Shown in pieces: positions 18,583-26,195 of a stretch of 39,064 nt of DNA; the first letter of the stretch is position 1; each line of letters opens with the position of its first letter. Source of the stretch: Clostridia bacterium (GTDB taxonomy: Bacteria; Bacillota; Clostridia; Christensenellales; DTU072); assembly GCA_017504305.1 (NCBI GenBank), contig JAFVRJ010000014.1:1-39064 (forward strand), written 5' to 3'. The position numbers and the translations under genes were made by a program. The notes under the pieces were generated by a model, which was not told the DNA's origin, made no database searches, and worked only from the letters and a program-made list of their open reading frames with translations.

Positions 18583-19545
18583 TTAATTCAATTTAGCTTC
18601 GGCAAAGCCTATGCACTCACGGCCTTTTAGAGCGTGGGCAGTATCACGAGCATTAAAGTATAAACGCAAAAGGTCGCCGTCCTTTACTAAATGGCTGGCA
18701 TAAACAAATTGCTTCATCCAATCCTTACCGCATACGACCTTCGGCTCTACTATTACCTTTTTAAATTCAAACGACTTGCCGTCTAAAGAGGTAAGTAAAA
18801 ATATTGCCGAGTGGCTATTGCCATCCTTTTCATACAATCCGTTTTGCACTCCGAGATAGCCGTCGGCAAGCTGATAAACCTTTAGGCAACCGCTACATAG
18901 ATTGAGATAAGGATCCTTTTTATCGGGTGCAATAATCGGGGTGTCGATAGAAGTATAACCTTCCGTTATTTTATCGCTTTCGGCATAGGTTACGTAGGTG
19001 GGCTCGCAGAACTTACAGTCGTCGATATAAGTCAATCCGCAAGAATAATAAAGCCTGTTTTTGCCGTCGATATTTATAAGGAAGGGGTTGGATATAGAAG
19101 TTCCACGTTCACTAATCTCGTAATCTTTAGTGTTTGCAATTACGCGCTTCGGCTTCGTCCAGCTGATAAGATCGGTACTTTCAACAACGTAAATCTCCGA
19201 CTTCCATTTTGCTAAATTTATTGCGTTTAAACCATTAAAAATTAAGGTGCGAGTTCTTTCATAAAAGAGATAATATCTACCGTCAATTCTATTAATATTG
19301 GGGCGCATGGCGCGGTTTAATACCTTGCCAACCTTTTTGAAATCAATACCGTCATCACTGACAAAGTGATAGACTCCAAAAGTCGTATGACAAAACAGAT
19401 GCCATTTTCCGTCGTGAGACTCATTGGGAGTCAAAAGAGAGGGATCAGCAATGACCGGAGCCAAACCAAACGGCTTAATAATCGGGCTGTCTTCACTAAC
19501 GTCAAACTTGGCATTAAGAACTTGATCAATAGTAATATTATGCAT
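18583..19545 (-). CDS. five-bladed beta-propeller, glycosidase-family-43-like protein
   Basis: A 320-residue cytoplasmic protein with repeated beta-blade patterns: KWHLFCHTTFGVYHFVSDDG, RYYLFYERTRTLIF, NRLYYSCGLTYIDD and LLRLYFNARDT. An early aspartate in VIADPSLL occupies the position of the GH43/GH32-clan nucleophile/base. The blades and the -YYLFY- rhythm are typical of GH43-like and of glucosamine-inositolphosphorylceramide-transferase-N-like domains. No signal peptide is present, so the substrate would be an imported or internal sugar compound, or the protein is not a hydrolase. First gene of the operon with the YwaF-like gene. Confidence 0.65.
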   Translation of the reverse strand: MHNITIDQVLNAKFDVSEDSPIIKPFGLAPVIADPSLLTPNESHDGKWHLFCHTTFGVYHFVSDDGIDFKKVGKVLNRAMRPNINRIDGRYYLFYERTRTLIFNGLNAINLAKWKSEIYVVESTDLISWTKPKRVIANTKDYEISERGTSISNPFLINIDGKNRLYYSCGLTYIDDCKFCEPTYVTYAESDKITEGYTSIDTPIIAPDKKDPYLNLCSGCLKVYQLADGYLGVQNGLYEKDGNSHSAIFLLTSLDGKSFEFKKVIVEPKVVCGKDWMKQFVYASHLVKDGDLLRLYFNARDTAHALKGRECIGFAEAKLN

Positions 19546-19571
19546 ACGACGCTCCTTTAGTAGCTTCTTAT

Positions 19572-19600
19572 ATTTTACAACCTTTTGCTATATATTTCAA
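19572..19600 (-). promoter_or_regulatory. promoter of the beta-propeller/YwaF operon
   Basis: TTGAAA (19600-19595), 17-base spacer, TAAAAT (19577-19572) on the minus strand, followed by AAAGGAG before the ATG at 19545. Confidence 0.7.
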
Positions 19601-19602
19601 TA

Positions 19603-19635
19603 GCAAAAAAATAAATGGGTGCAAAGCACCCATTT
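19603..19635 (-). terminator. terminator of the nucleoside kinase gene
   Basis: Stem AAATGGGTGC/GCACCCATTT (19635-19626 with 19622-19613) with a TTT loop, then ATTTTTTT on the minus strand. Confidence 0.88.
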
Positions 19636-19654
19636 GCAATAAAGTTGAATAGTT

Positions 19655-21358
19655 TTATTTGCGGTAGAAACTGTTGCCTCCGATGAACTCGCGCACAAGA
19701 CTTGTCGGTGGGATCTCGTCGTCCACGTCCGCTTCACGCACGTAGTTTAGAACCTTGACCATGGCGCGGACTTGGCTATAACACTCATCCCACGGCTCGA
19801 TTTCTTTTAAAAGCGGATAGATATGCTTTTTGATTATGGCAAGCTCGTATAGCGTAGCACTATTGAAGATAACGTCGGCGTTCTCTTGGAACGGGAATAT
19901 CCATCTCTCCTCGCCCTTGCGTACCGACTCCCACATATCAAGCGTTCTTTGCACGCTCGCGCCACGCGTTTCGTAATCCCTAACCGTGCGTCTGAGTAAC
20001 CTTAAGTAGCTTGACGGTATCCTATTATGGTCATCCAAGTTTAGCGCAAGTAACGGACTAACGTATAACCTAAATATAAGGTTAGGTGACATGTCTTTAG
20101 GTAAAAGAGTGGGGTTTAATCCGTGCAAGCCCTCCACTATTATGACGGTTTTTTCGTCAAGACGTAGCTTGTGACCGTTCCACTCGCGCTTACCGAGCTT
20201 GAAGTTGAAGCTCGGTAGCTCCACCTCTTCCCCTGCAAACAGGGCGTTAAGATGCTTACTAAATAGCTCGGTATCAATGGTATTGATATGCTCGAGGTCC
20301 ACTTTGCCGTTCTCATCCGGCACTATCAAATCACGATCAAGATAGTAATCATCAAGACTCATTAAAATGGGTTTTTTACCATGTACACGCAATTGCGTTG
20401 CCAAACGATTGGCAGAGGTCGTCTTGCCCGACGAGCTGGGACCGGCAAGCATTACCGCCTTTGCTCCCCTTTCGCAAATCATATTGGCTACTTCCGAAAA
20501 CCTCTTTTCGTGCAAAGCTTCGTTTACGCGAATAAGCTCGCGAATTCTACCGCTTTCAACCAGTTCGTTGAGATCCGCAACCGTTTCACACTCCATAAGC
20601 TCACCCCAAGCTATACCTTCGGTATAGACGTTGAAGAAATTGGGAGTTTCGGTATAACGAGCGACTTGGTCGGGATTGTTGACGTCCGGTAGCATAAAGA
20701 TAAATCCGTCACGCGAGGGCATAACGTCCCAAGTGCGCAAATATGAAGTCCTCGGCGCCATCTCACCGTAATAGTAATCGGCAAAATCACCCTCGCGATA
20801 GATGTTAAACGTTTCCTTACTCCTGTACTCCAATAATCTCGATTTATCGTCTTGACCTTGGCTCTTGTAATAGGCTATCGCTTCGGCAGTCGAAATGGTG
20901 CTACGATGTAAAACTATATCTTCCTCTACGATTTTTTTAATCTCTGCCTTGAGCTTTAAAACGTCAAAATCTTCTACGTTATGGACCTTTACGTAAACGC
21001 CTGAGCCGATTGTACAACACATTTTGGCTTGAGCGTGAGGCCATAATCTTTCGATTGCGAGAAAAATTATAAATTGTGCCGTACGCATATAAGTGTCACG
21101 CCCTGCCGCATCGTTTATAGTCAATAAAGAAACCACCCCATTTGCAGCCGCAACGGCTTTGCGAACTGATTTTCGCTCGGTTGCAACGTCCTTTTCTCTC
21201 AACGGAACGTAGTTCAACGTAAACACCCTACCTGCCATTTTAGCGGCAATAGGATCGGTTGATAGCTTGCCTTTAATTAACCCAAGTTCTTTTACAATGT
21301 CGTAAAGGGATTGGTCCGGTTTTGCGACGTATTCAATTTTATCGATAATTAATTTCAT
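19655..21358 (-). CDS. uridine-kinase-like nucleoside kinase with TGS and ThrRS-like N-terminal domains
   Basis: A 567-residue three-domain protein. Residues 1-62 look like a TGS domain, 63-250 like the second additional domain of threonyl-tRNA synthetase (with a TIGSGVYVKV segment), and 295-560 a P-loop kinase of the uridine kinase/phosphoribulokinase family (Walker A GPSSSGKT 306-313, then SLDDYYLDRD and VIVEGLHGL). Homologs are usually called uridine kinase or nucleoside kinase. The ATG at 21358 has AAGGA seven bases upstream; a start 12 codons earlier overlaps a -10-like sequence and lacks a ribosome site. The leader is a guanine-type purine riboswitch, which suggests that the real substrate is a purine nucleoside. 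That is an inference. Confidence 0.85.
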   Translation of the reverse strand: MKLIIDKIEYVAKPDQSLYDIVKELGLIKGKLSTDPIAAKMAGRVFTLNYVPLREKDVATERKSVRKAVAAANGVVSLLTINDAAGRDTYMRTAQFIIFLAIERLWPHAQAKMCCTIGSGVYVKVHNVEDFDVLKLKAEIKKIVEEDIVLHRSTISTAEAIAYYKSQGQDDKSRLLEYRSKETFNIYREGDFADYYYGEMAPRTSYLRTWDVMPSRDGFIFMLPDVNNPDQVARYTETPNFFNVYTEGIAWGELMECETVADLNELVESGRIRELIRVNEALHEKRFSEVANMICERGAKAVMLAGPSSSGKTTSANRLATQLRVHGKKPILMSLDDYYLDRDLIVPDENGKVDLEHINTIDTELFSKHLNALFAGEEVELPSFNFKLGKREWNGHKLRLDEKTVIIVEGLHGLNPTLLPKDMSPNLIFRLYVSPLLALNLDDHNRIPSSYLRLLRRTVRDYETRGASVQRTLDMWESVRKGEERWIFPFQENADVIFNSATLYELAIIKKHIYPLLKEIEPWDECYSQVRAMVKVLNYVREADVDDEIPPTSLVREFIGGNSFYRK

Positions 21359-21459
21359 AGTATATCCTTCGTGCCCGTTTAAAATTATAACCATATATCC
21401 TAAAGATATATGATAGGCGTTGTGCTCCTATTACACGTAATTATCATATGCTTGAAAAC

Positions 21460-21486
21460 AAAAAACTACCTGTTTACAACAGGTAG
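21460..21486 (-). terminator. riboswitch expression-platform terminator
   Basis: Perfect nine-pair stem CTACCTGTT/AACAGGTAG (minus strand 21486-21478 with 21474-21466), three-base loop, then TTTTTTG. Its 5' arm is the J3/1 and P1 3' strand of the purine aptamer, so aptamer and terminator cannot coexist. Confidence 0.88.
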
Positions 21487-21545
21487 TCAACCATTACGGT
21501 GGTTGGTAGAAACGCTTATCCCATTACAAGCATATACCTAACACG
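21478..21545 (-). ncRNA. purine riboswitch aptamer, guanine/hypoxanthine type, probable ON switch
   Basis: Read on the minus strand: P1 5' strand TAGGT, J1/2 ATAT, P2 GCTTGT/ATAAGC with loop AATGGG, then the hallmark GTTTCTACC (21513-21505), P3 AACCA/TGGTT with loop CCGTAA, then GACTACCTG. The GG of L2 can pair with CC of L3 as in known purine aptamers. The specificity base in J3/1 is C (GACTA), the guanine/hypoxanthine form; adenine aptamers have U there. The terminator uses the P1 3' strand, so ligand binding should prevent termination, as in the adenine-responsive pbuE leader and unlike guanine OFF switches such as xpt. It lies about 120 bases before the nucleoside kinase ATG. Confidence 0.85.
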
Positions 21546-21563
21546 ATAATTACGTGTGCGTAT

Positions 21564-21592
21564 ATTTTATAATAAATACGCCTAAAAGTCAA
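21564..21592 (-). promoter_or_regulatory. promoter of the riboswitch-kinase transcript
   Basis: TTGACT (21592-21587), 17-base spacer, TAAAAT (21569-21564) on the minus strand. The predicted start at about 21557 coincides with the outer end of the 22-bp inverted repeat. Confidence 0.72.
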
Positions 21593-21650
21593 TAGTGATG
21601 TTTTTCCACACGACTTGCGTGTGCAGTTTGTTCTCCCCTCCCCTCCTCCA

Positions 21651-21690
21651 AGAGCGACTCTATTTGAATCCAAATAGAGTCGCTCTTTCT
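21651..21690. repeat. 17-bp perfect inverted repeat
   Basis: AAGAGCGACTCTATTTG and its exact complement are separated by AATC. No long T-run follows on either strand (TTTCTATTATT on plus), so termination is uncertain. It marks the left edge of the AT-rich segment holding the DUF4041 gene. The rest of the stretch 21593-21833 contains a small hairpin (CACACG/CGTGTG at 21608-21624), a pyrimidine tract at 21629-21650 and AT-rich DNA, with no gene. Confidence 0.7.
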
Positions 21691-21833
21691 ATTATTATAA
21701 TCAAATATATTTTCGTAAAAGGTAATGCTGGAATAATACTTACTTTTGAACAAACCAAATAGCTCTTAGTATTGTTTTTAATTCGAAAAAATGATATGAT
21801 TAAAAAAATTATTATAACAAAGGAAGAAATGAA

Positions 21834-23156
21834 ATGGGGATTTTGGATATTTTTAGAATAAAAAAATTCAAAACTGAAATTAGTGAGTTAATTACGGAAA
21901 AAGAAAAGTTAATTGACAAAGTTGAAACATATGAATCTGTTATAAATGTAGAAGAGCGTGAAGCAATCACAATAAAAGATTTGTTAAATAAATTAAGAAT
22001 CAAACAAGCAAATCAAGAAGAAACTATTAGGGTGTTAGCAAATGATATTTTAGCAAAACAACTAAAAGTTGCAGAATTGAAAAAAGAAGTAATTGTTTTG
22101 GAAGATGAATTATTGTATCAAGAATTTGGAGTTTACACCCCTATTTATAAATTTGCAAAATCAGAAGATTATAAAGATAAACTTTCACAAATTAGACAAA
22201 AACAAAAGGATATGATAAAAAATAAAACTGCAGCAACTTGTACAACTTCTTGGACTGTTAATGGTAGTATGAGAGAAGGCAATAAAATGACCAATCATAT
22301 TATTAAACAAGTTTTGCGTGGTTTTAATTCTGAATGCGATAGTTTTGTTGAAAATGCAAAATTTAATAACTTTTATAGTTTAAAGGAAAGAATAGAAAAA
22401 TCCTTTTACACATGGAATAGGCTAAACGAAGTCAATGCTATTTCCATTTCTAGATATTATTTAAAGCTCAAAATTGATGAGCTTCATTTAGCTTATGAGT
22501 ATGCTCAAAAGAAACAAGAAGAAAAGGAAATTTTAAGGCAAGAAAGAGAAATCTTGAGAGAACAAGCAAAAGTAGCAAAGGAAATTGAAGAAAAAAGGAA
22601 AGAGTTATTAAAAGAACAAAATCATTATAATAATGCCTTGTCACGATTGGAAGAACAATTGACTGCAAATATTACAGAAGAAAGGAAAAAAGTTATTGAG
22701 GATAAAATTGAAGAAGTAAAACAACATTTAGTAGATGTAGATGTCGCATTAAAAGATGTTGATTATAGAGAGGCTAATCAACGTGCAGGATACGTTTATA
22801 TAATTTCTAATATAGGAGCTTTCGGCGAAAATATCTATAAGATAGGCATGACTAGGAGATTAGAACCACTTGATAGAATTGATGAATTAAGTGGAGCATC
22901 GGTTCCATTTAAATATGATGTGCATGCATTAATCTTTTCAGATGATGCACCTGGTCTTGAAACTGCGCTACATAAGGCATTTGAAAAGCAAAAAGTTAAT
23001 AAAGTTAACAATAGAAAAGAGTTTTTTAATGTTTCATTAGAAGAAATAAAAAAAGTTGTTAGTGAAAATCATGACAAAACAGTAGAATATATTGATAGTC
23101 CTTCAGCACAGCAATATAGAGAAACTGAAATGATAAAAAAACAAAATCAAGTTTAA
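21834..23156 (+). CDS. DUF4041 protein with GIY-YIG (T5orf172/MUG113) nuclease-like domain
   Basis: A 440-residue protein: coiled coil 12-95, DUF4041 region about 94-245, a second lysine/glutamate-rich coiled coil 225-300, and a GIY-YIG-type domain at 318-410. In the latter, YVYI (320-323) and YKIG (335-338) are the two signature strands, R348 in DRIDELSG the likely catalytic arginine and E376 in LETALH the likely metal-binding glutamate. Such proteins occur in phages, prophages and scattered chromosomal islands, with no settled role. Its codons are strikingly A/T-rich (AAA, GAA, TTA, ATT) compared with both flanking genes. It sits beside the tmRNA 3' end, so transfer is likely. The ribosome site GGAAGAAA is weak. 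Confidence 0.87.
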   Translation: MGILDIFRIKKFKTEISELITEKEKLIDKVETYESVINVEEREAITIKDLLNKLRIKQANQEETIRVLANDILAKQLKVAELKKEVIVLEDELLYQEFGVYTPIYKFAKSEDYKDKLSQIRQKQKDMIKNKTAATCTTSWTVNGSMREGNKMTNHIIKQVLRGFNSECDSFVENAKFNNFYSLKERIEKSFYTWNRLNEVNAISISRYYLKLKIDELHLAYEYAQKKQEEKEILRQEREILREQAKVAKEIEEKRKELLKEQNHYNNALSRLEEQLTANITEERKKVIEDKIEEVKQHLVDVDVALKDVDYREANQRAGYVYIISNIGAFGENIYKIGMTRRLEPLDRIDELSGASVPFKYDVHALIFSDDAPGLETALHKAFEKQKVNKVNNRKEFFNVSLEEIKKVVSENHDKTVEYIDSPSAQQYRETEMIKKQNQV

Positions 23157-23208
23157 TTGGCGTGGAAAATAGTTCAAACGCAATCACCACTTGCCCACCA
23201 GTAGCAAA

Positions 23209-23240
23209 TAAAAAAGTCGAACACGAAAAGTGTTCGACTA
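23209..23240 (-). terminator. terminator of tmRNA
   Basis: Stem AGTCGAACAC/GTGTTCGACT with a TTTT(C) loop followed by TTTTTTATT on the minus strand, about ten bases beyond the tmRNA CCA end. Confidence 0.88.
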
Positions 23241-23250
23241 TGTTTGTCGG

Positions 23251-23594
23251 TGGTGGAGGTGAGGGGAGTCGAACCCCTGTTCTTATAGGTTACCGAATCG
23301 CTTTCTACATACTTAGCCTGTTGTTAATTGTCGTATCCGTTAGGTCAATAGGCAAACCCCACTTCAACCAAGCACCTAAGTTCCGTTTACGGCGCGGTGC
23401 GATGCCGTACTCGGTTCCCTGCTAAACCACGCCGGATTGCTACCCGCAGGAAGTAGGTCCGACGGCTACCAATTAAGCGGCAGCGTACTGAAGATTTTGT
23501 TCGTCAGTTAATTTTTAAGTCCCGTTTTTACGGAGCCGAGCCTCCGGTATGCTTACAACCCCTTAACGTTATAAGTCGAATCCGGTACACCCCC
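23251..23594 (-). ncRNA. ssrA: tmRNA (SsrA)
   Basis: Rescues stalled ribosomes with SmpB, adding a degradation tag. The 5' end GGGGGTG pairs with CACCTCC before the encoded ACCA end (all seven acceptor pairs, one G-U), and the TPsiC arm GGGGTTCGACTCCCC is typical. The 5' region CCGGATTCGAC is the usual tmRNA D-domain. The tag frame (23505-23473) reads DEQNLQYAAA then TAA, following TTAACT as in Bacillus subtilis, so the full tag is probably A-DEQNLQYAAA. A -10 like TAGTAT lies at about 23611. A false ORF at 23162-23425 on the other strand is only its shadow. Confidence 0.95.
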
Positions 23595-23642
23595 ACGTTA
23601 AGTTCATACTATTAAGTTTTAAGGTACTACCACAACAGTGGT

Positions 23643-24461
23643 TTATTCTATTTCTATTTTATACGCTTTGCGCTTTTTGTATACCGTCCAATGGGTAAAG
23701 CCTATCTCTTTTGCAAGCGCGCTAACTTCCTCATACCTATGCCCTACGCTTTCGACAAGGTGCGCATCCGATGAGAACGTTACGTTGCGACCACCCAACT
23801 CGTAATACCTTTGAAGTATTGGTTTTTCCGGCAAATATCTCATTTCGGCATGCCTAATATGAGTATTGATTTCCACCGTCTTATCCCTTTCGATAATCGC
23901 CTTAAGCACTCTATCGATTTTTTCAAAATACTTCGGTTGCCAGAGGGTGTATTCCTCAAACTTAACGTACCTCGTTACGTAGCCAATATGCCCTATTATA
24001 TCATATTCATAAGGTACGCAAACCGCTTCATACAACAAATCTAAATACCTGTTGTAGACTTCGTCTTGCGTTTTACCCTCGAATATTTTGCCAAAATACG
24101 CATCTCCGCCGTCCATCGTGTGTATAGAGTTGATTATAACGTCGAAATCATACTTCGGAAGTTCGCCTAAATAGTACTCCGTAGTTTTGGGCGAATAACC
24201 CGCTTCAACACCAAAAGCTACGTACGTATCTGAACCTTGATACTTTTCGCGCAACTTTTGCACGCCGTTATAGTATCTTTTGAGGTTAAGTTGAGGTATT
24301 AACCGCTCGCCGGAACAATACTTATAATCCCTATCCAAATGCTCCGTTACCGCAAAATACTCCATGCCGAGTTCACGCGCTCTTTCAATAAGCGCCTGTG
24401 CCTTAACCCTGCCGTCGTGCGAGTATTTGGAGTGTGAGTGAGAGTCACTTGGAACGCGCAT
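23643..24461 (-). CDS. PHP-family histidinol-phosphatase
   Basis: A 272-residue metal-dependent phosphatase of the PHP superfamily. Metal ligands seen are H8 and H10 in DSHSHSKYSHDG, E40/H41 in VTEHLD, the SIHTMDGG and NTHIRH segments, and the final SDAH motif. Length and layout match HisJ/HisK-type histidinol-phosphatases, which dephosphorylate L-histidinol phosphate in histidine synthesis. No other his gene is present in the window. It starts two bases after the argS stop, with GAGGAG inside the end of argS, so it is co-transcribed and coupled. A different phosphoester substrate is possible. Confidence 0.82.
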   Translation of the reverse strand: MRVPSDSHSHSKYSHDGRVKAQALIERARELGMEYFAVTEHLDRDYKYCSGERLIPQLNLKRYYNGVQKLREKYQGSDTYVAFGVEAGYSPKTTEYYLGELPKYDFDVIINSIHTMDGGDAYFGKIFEGKTQDEVYNRYLDLLYEAVCVPYEYDIIGHIGYVTRYVKFEEYTLWQPKYFEKIDRVLKAIIERDKTVEINTHIRHAEMRYLPEKPILQRYYELGGRNVTFSSDAHLVESVGHRYEEVSALAKEIGFTHWTVYKKRKAYKIEIE

Positions 24462-24462
24462 A

Positions 24463-26184
24463 CTACATCTCCTCGGGTGCCTTTATACCTAAAAGCCTCA
24501 AGCCTTCTTCGATAACGGTATGGGTTGCGTATACGAGAGCAAGTCTTGCTCTTATAAACTTATCTTCTGCATTAAGAATACGGTTGTTAAGATAGTAACG
24601 GTTGAAGGACTTGGCTACGTCAACTACGTATCTCGTAACAATGCTGGGCTCGTACTTTTGTACGGCGTCCGCAACGGTTGCACGGAACCTGCCGATAAGA
24701 GATACAAGTTCTTCGCCCTCTTTACCGCTTAAGCCCTCGAGTTCATCGGAGGTAAAGGGTTTATTCAAATCGTTAACGAGTGCGCCCGCTTTACGCAAAA
24801 TGCTTGCCGCTCTTGCATTGGTGTATTGTACGTAAGGACCGGTTTCGCCATCAAAAGTAAGTACCTTATCATAACTAAACGTTATATCTTTTATGCGGTT
24901 GTTGGAAAGCGCGAAGAATATTACTGCGCCAACGCCAACCTTTTCGGCAACTTCTTCTTTGTTTGCAAGAGAAGCGTTCTTTTCATTAATGATTGCATAA
25001 CTCTTTTCTACCGCTTTATCCAAAACGTCCTTGAGCCATACTACCTTACCCTTACGGGTACTCATGGTTCCGTCCTCTAACGATACCATACCGAACGGCA
25101 CGTGTACGAGGTCTTTATACCACTCTTTACCCATAAGCTCGATTACCTTGAACACTTGCTTAAAGTGCAAGTTTTGTTGATATGCTACTACGTACAAGCA
25201 CTTATAAAAGTCATATGTGTTCTTGCGATAGAAAGCTGCCGCGAGGTCGCGAGTCGCATATAGTGTTGCTCCGTCCGCCTTTACCAACAAACAGGGGGAC
25301 ATATCATACTCTTTGAGGTCGACAATCTTTGCACCTTCTGATACGGTAATAAGATTTTGGGAATCCAATTCTTCTAAAACGGGAGCCATCTTATCATTGT
25401 AGAAGGCTTCACCATTGTAGCTATCGAAGGTTATATCCAGTCTATCATAGACCTTGCCAACTTCCTTTAAGGTAAGCTCTTTGAACATGCCGAAAAGCTT
25501 AAGGGCTTCTTCGTTGCCGTCCTCAATTTGCTTAAACCAATAACGTGCCTCGTCGTTAAGCTCGGGCTTTAACTCTGCTTCCTCATGGAACTTAACGTAT
25601 ATCTTGGTAAGTGCAAGCATGCCTTCCTTTTCGATATCGATGGTATCGCCCCAAAGCTTATAAGCAACGATAAGCTTACCGAATTGGGTGCCCCAGTCGC
25701 CAAGGTGGTTGATGCCAACTGCGTTATAGCCGAGCTTTTTGTACATCTTATATAAAGCTCCGCCGATAACGGTGGTCGAAAGGTGTCCGATATGGAAAGG
25801 CTTTGCAATATTTATTGAGCTGTAATCGATACATACCGTCTTGCCCGCTCCTTCGTCCGACGAGCCGTACTCCGAGCCTTTAGCAATAACTTCAGACAAA
25901 ATCTTGCCTGCTTCTGCGTTGCGGTCGAGGGTAAAGTTGAGGTATCCGTTAACGGCCTCAATCTTCTTAAAGGGATGCTCTTTTGCATTGAGTGCGTTTG
26001 CAAAATCAACGGCTATTGCGACGGGAGATTTACGTAAAGCTTTTGCAAATCTAAAGCAAGGTAACGCATAGTCGCCAAGAGTGGTATCTTGCGGAACTAC
26101 TATGTAAGAAGCAACTTCTTCTCTACTTACGCCCTCTATATCGAATAAGGCGGATATTTCCCTTTTGACGGTATCTAAATCCAT
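24463..26184 (-). CDS. argS: arginyl-tRNA synthetase
   Basis: Class I synthetase charging tRNA-Arg. The 573-residue protein has the N-terminal Add-1 tRNA D-loop domain (1-110), HIGH at 131-134, the NHLGDWGTQFGK segment (159-170), MSTRKG at 374-379 in place of KMSKS, and a DALR anticodon-binding domain with the C-terminal LRLLGIKAPEEM. There is no T-box leader: the gene is inside an operon, 11 bases after recF. It is 17 kb from the arginine operon, so arginine supply and use are not directly linked here. Confidence 0.96.
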   Translation of the reverse strand: MDLDTVKREISALFDIEGVSREEVASYIVVPQDTTLGDYALPCFRFAKALRKSPVAIAVDFANALNAKEHPFKKIEAVNGYLNFTLDRNAEAGKILSEVIAKGSEYGSSDEGAGKTVCIDYSSINIAKPFHIGHLSTTVIGGALYKMYKKLGYNAVGINHLGDWGTQFGKLIVAYKLWGDTIDIEKEGMLALTKIYVKFHEEAELKPELNDEARYWFKQIEDGNEEALKLFGMFKELTLKEVGKVYDRLDITFDSYNGEAFYNDKMAPVLEELDSQNLITVSEGAKIVDLKEYDMSPCLLVKADGATLYATRDLAAAFYRKNTYDFYKCLYVVAYQQNLHFKQVFKVIELMGKEWYKDLVHVPFGMVSLEDGTMSTRKGKVVWLKDVLDKAVEKSYAIINEKNASLANKEEVAEKVGVGAVIFFALSNNRIKDITFSYDKVLTFDGETGPYVQYTNARAASILRKAGALVNDLNKPFTSDELEGLSGKEGEELVSLIGRFRATVADAVQKYEPSIVTRYVVDVAKSFNRYYLNNRILNAEDKFIRARLALVYATHTVIEEGLRLLGIKAPEEM

Positions 26185-26195
26185 TGTGTTCTCCG

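Larger units (their letters stand above)
21433..21557 (-). repeat. 22-bp inverted repeat enclosing the riboswitch
   Basis: Plus-strand 21433-21454 is the exact reverse complement of 21527-21535 plus 21545-21557, interrupted only by nine bases (21536-21544). In the minus-strand RNA the outer arm starts at the predicted transcript 5' end and the inner arm lies in J1/2 and the 5' strand of aptamer helix P2. The partner arm comes after the terminator. A read-through RNA can therefore form a 22-pair helix that takes apart P2. The nine bases left out include the 5' strand of P1. Confidence 0.8.

Noticed and set aside
21433..21557. Terminal inverted repeats of a small transposon carrying the riboswitch
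   Set aside because: No target duplication is visible, and the arms coincide with the transcript 5' end and aptamer P2, which fits RNA regulation better.
21633..21650. Pyrimidine tract resembling the tmRNA 3' end (CTCCCCTC then CCTCC)
   Set aside because: It matches 16 of 18 bases but in inverted orientation relative to the tmRNA, so it cannot be the direct repeat left by integration; simple pyrimidine bias may explain it.
23162..23425. Open frame reading GGGEGSRTPV
   Set aside because: It is the antisense shadow of the tmRNA 3' end, a well-known false protein.
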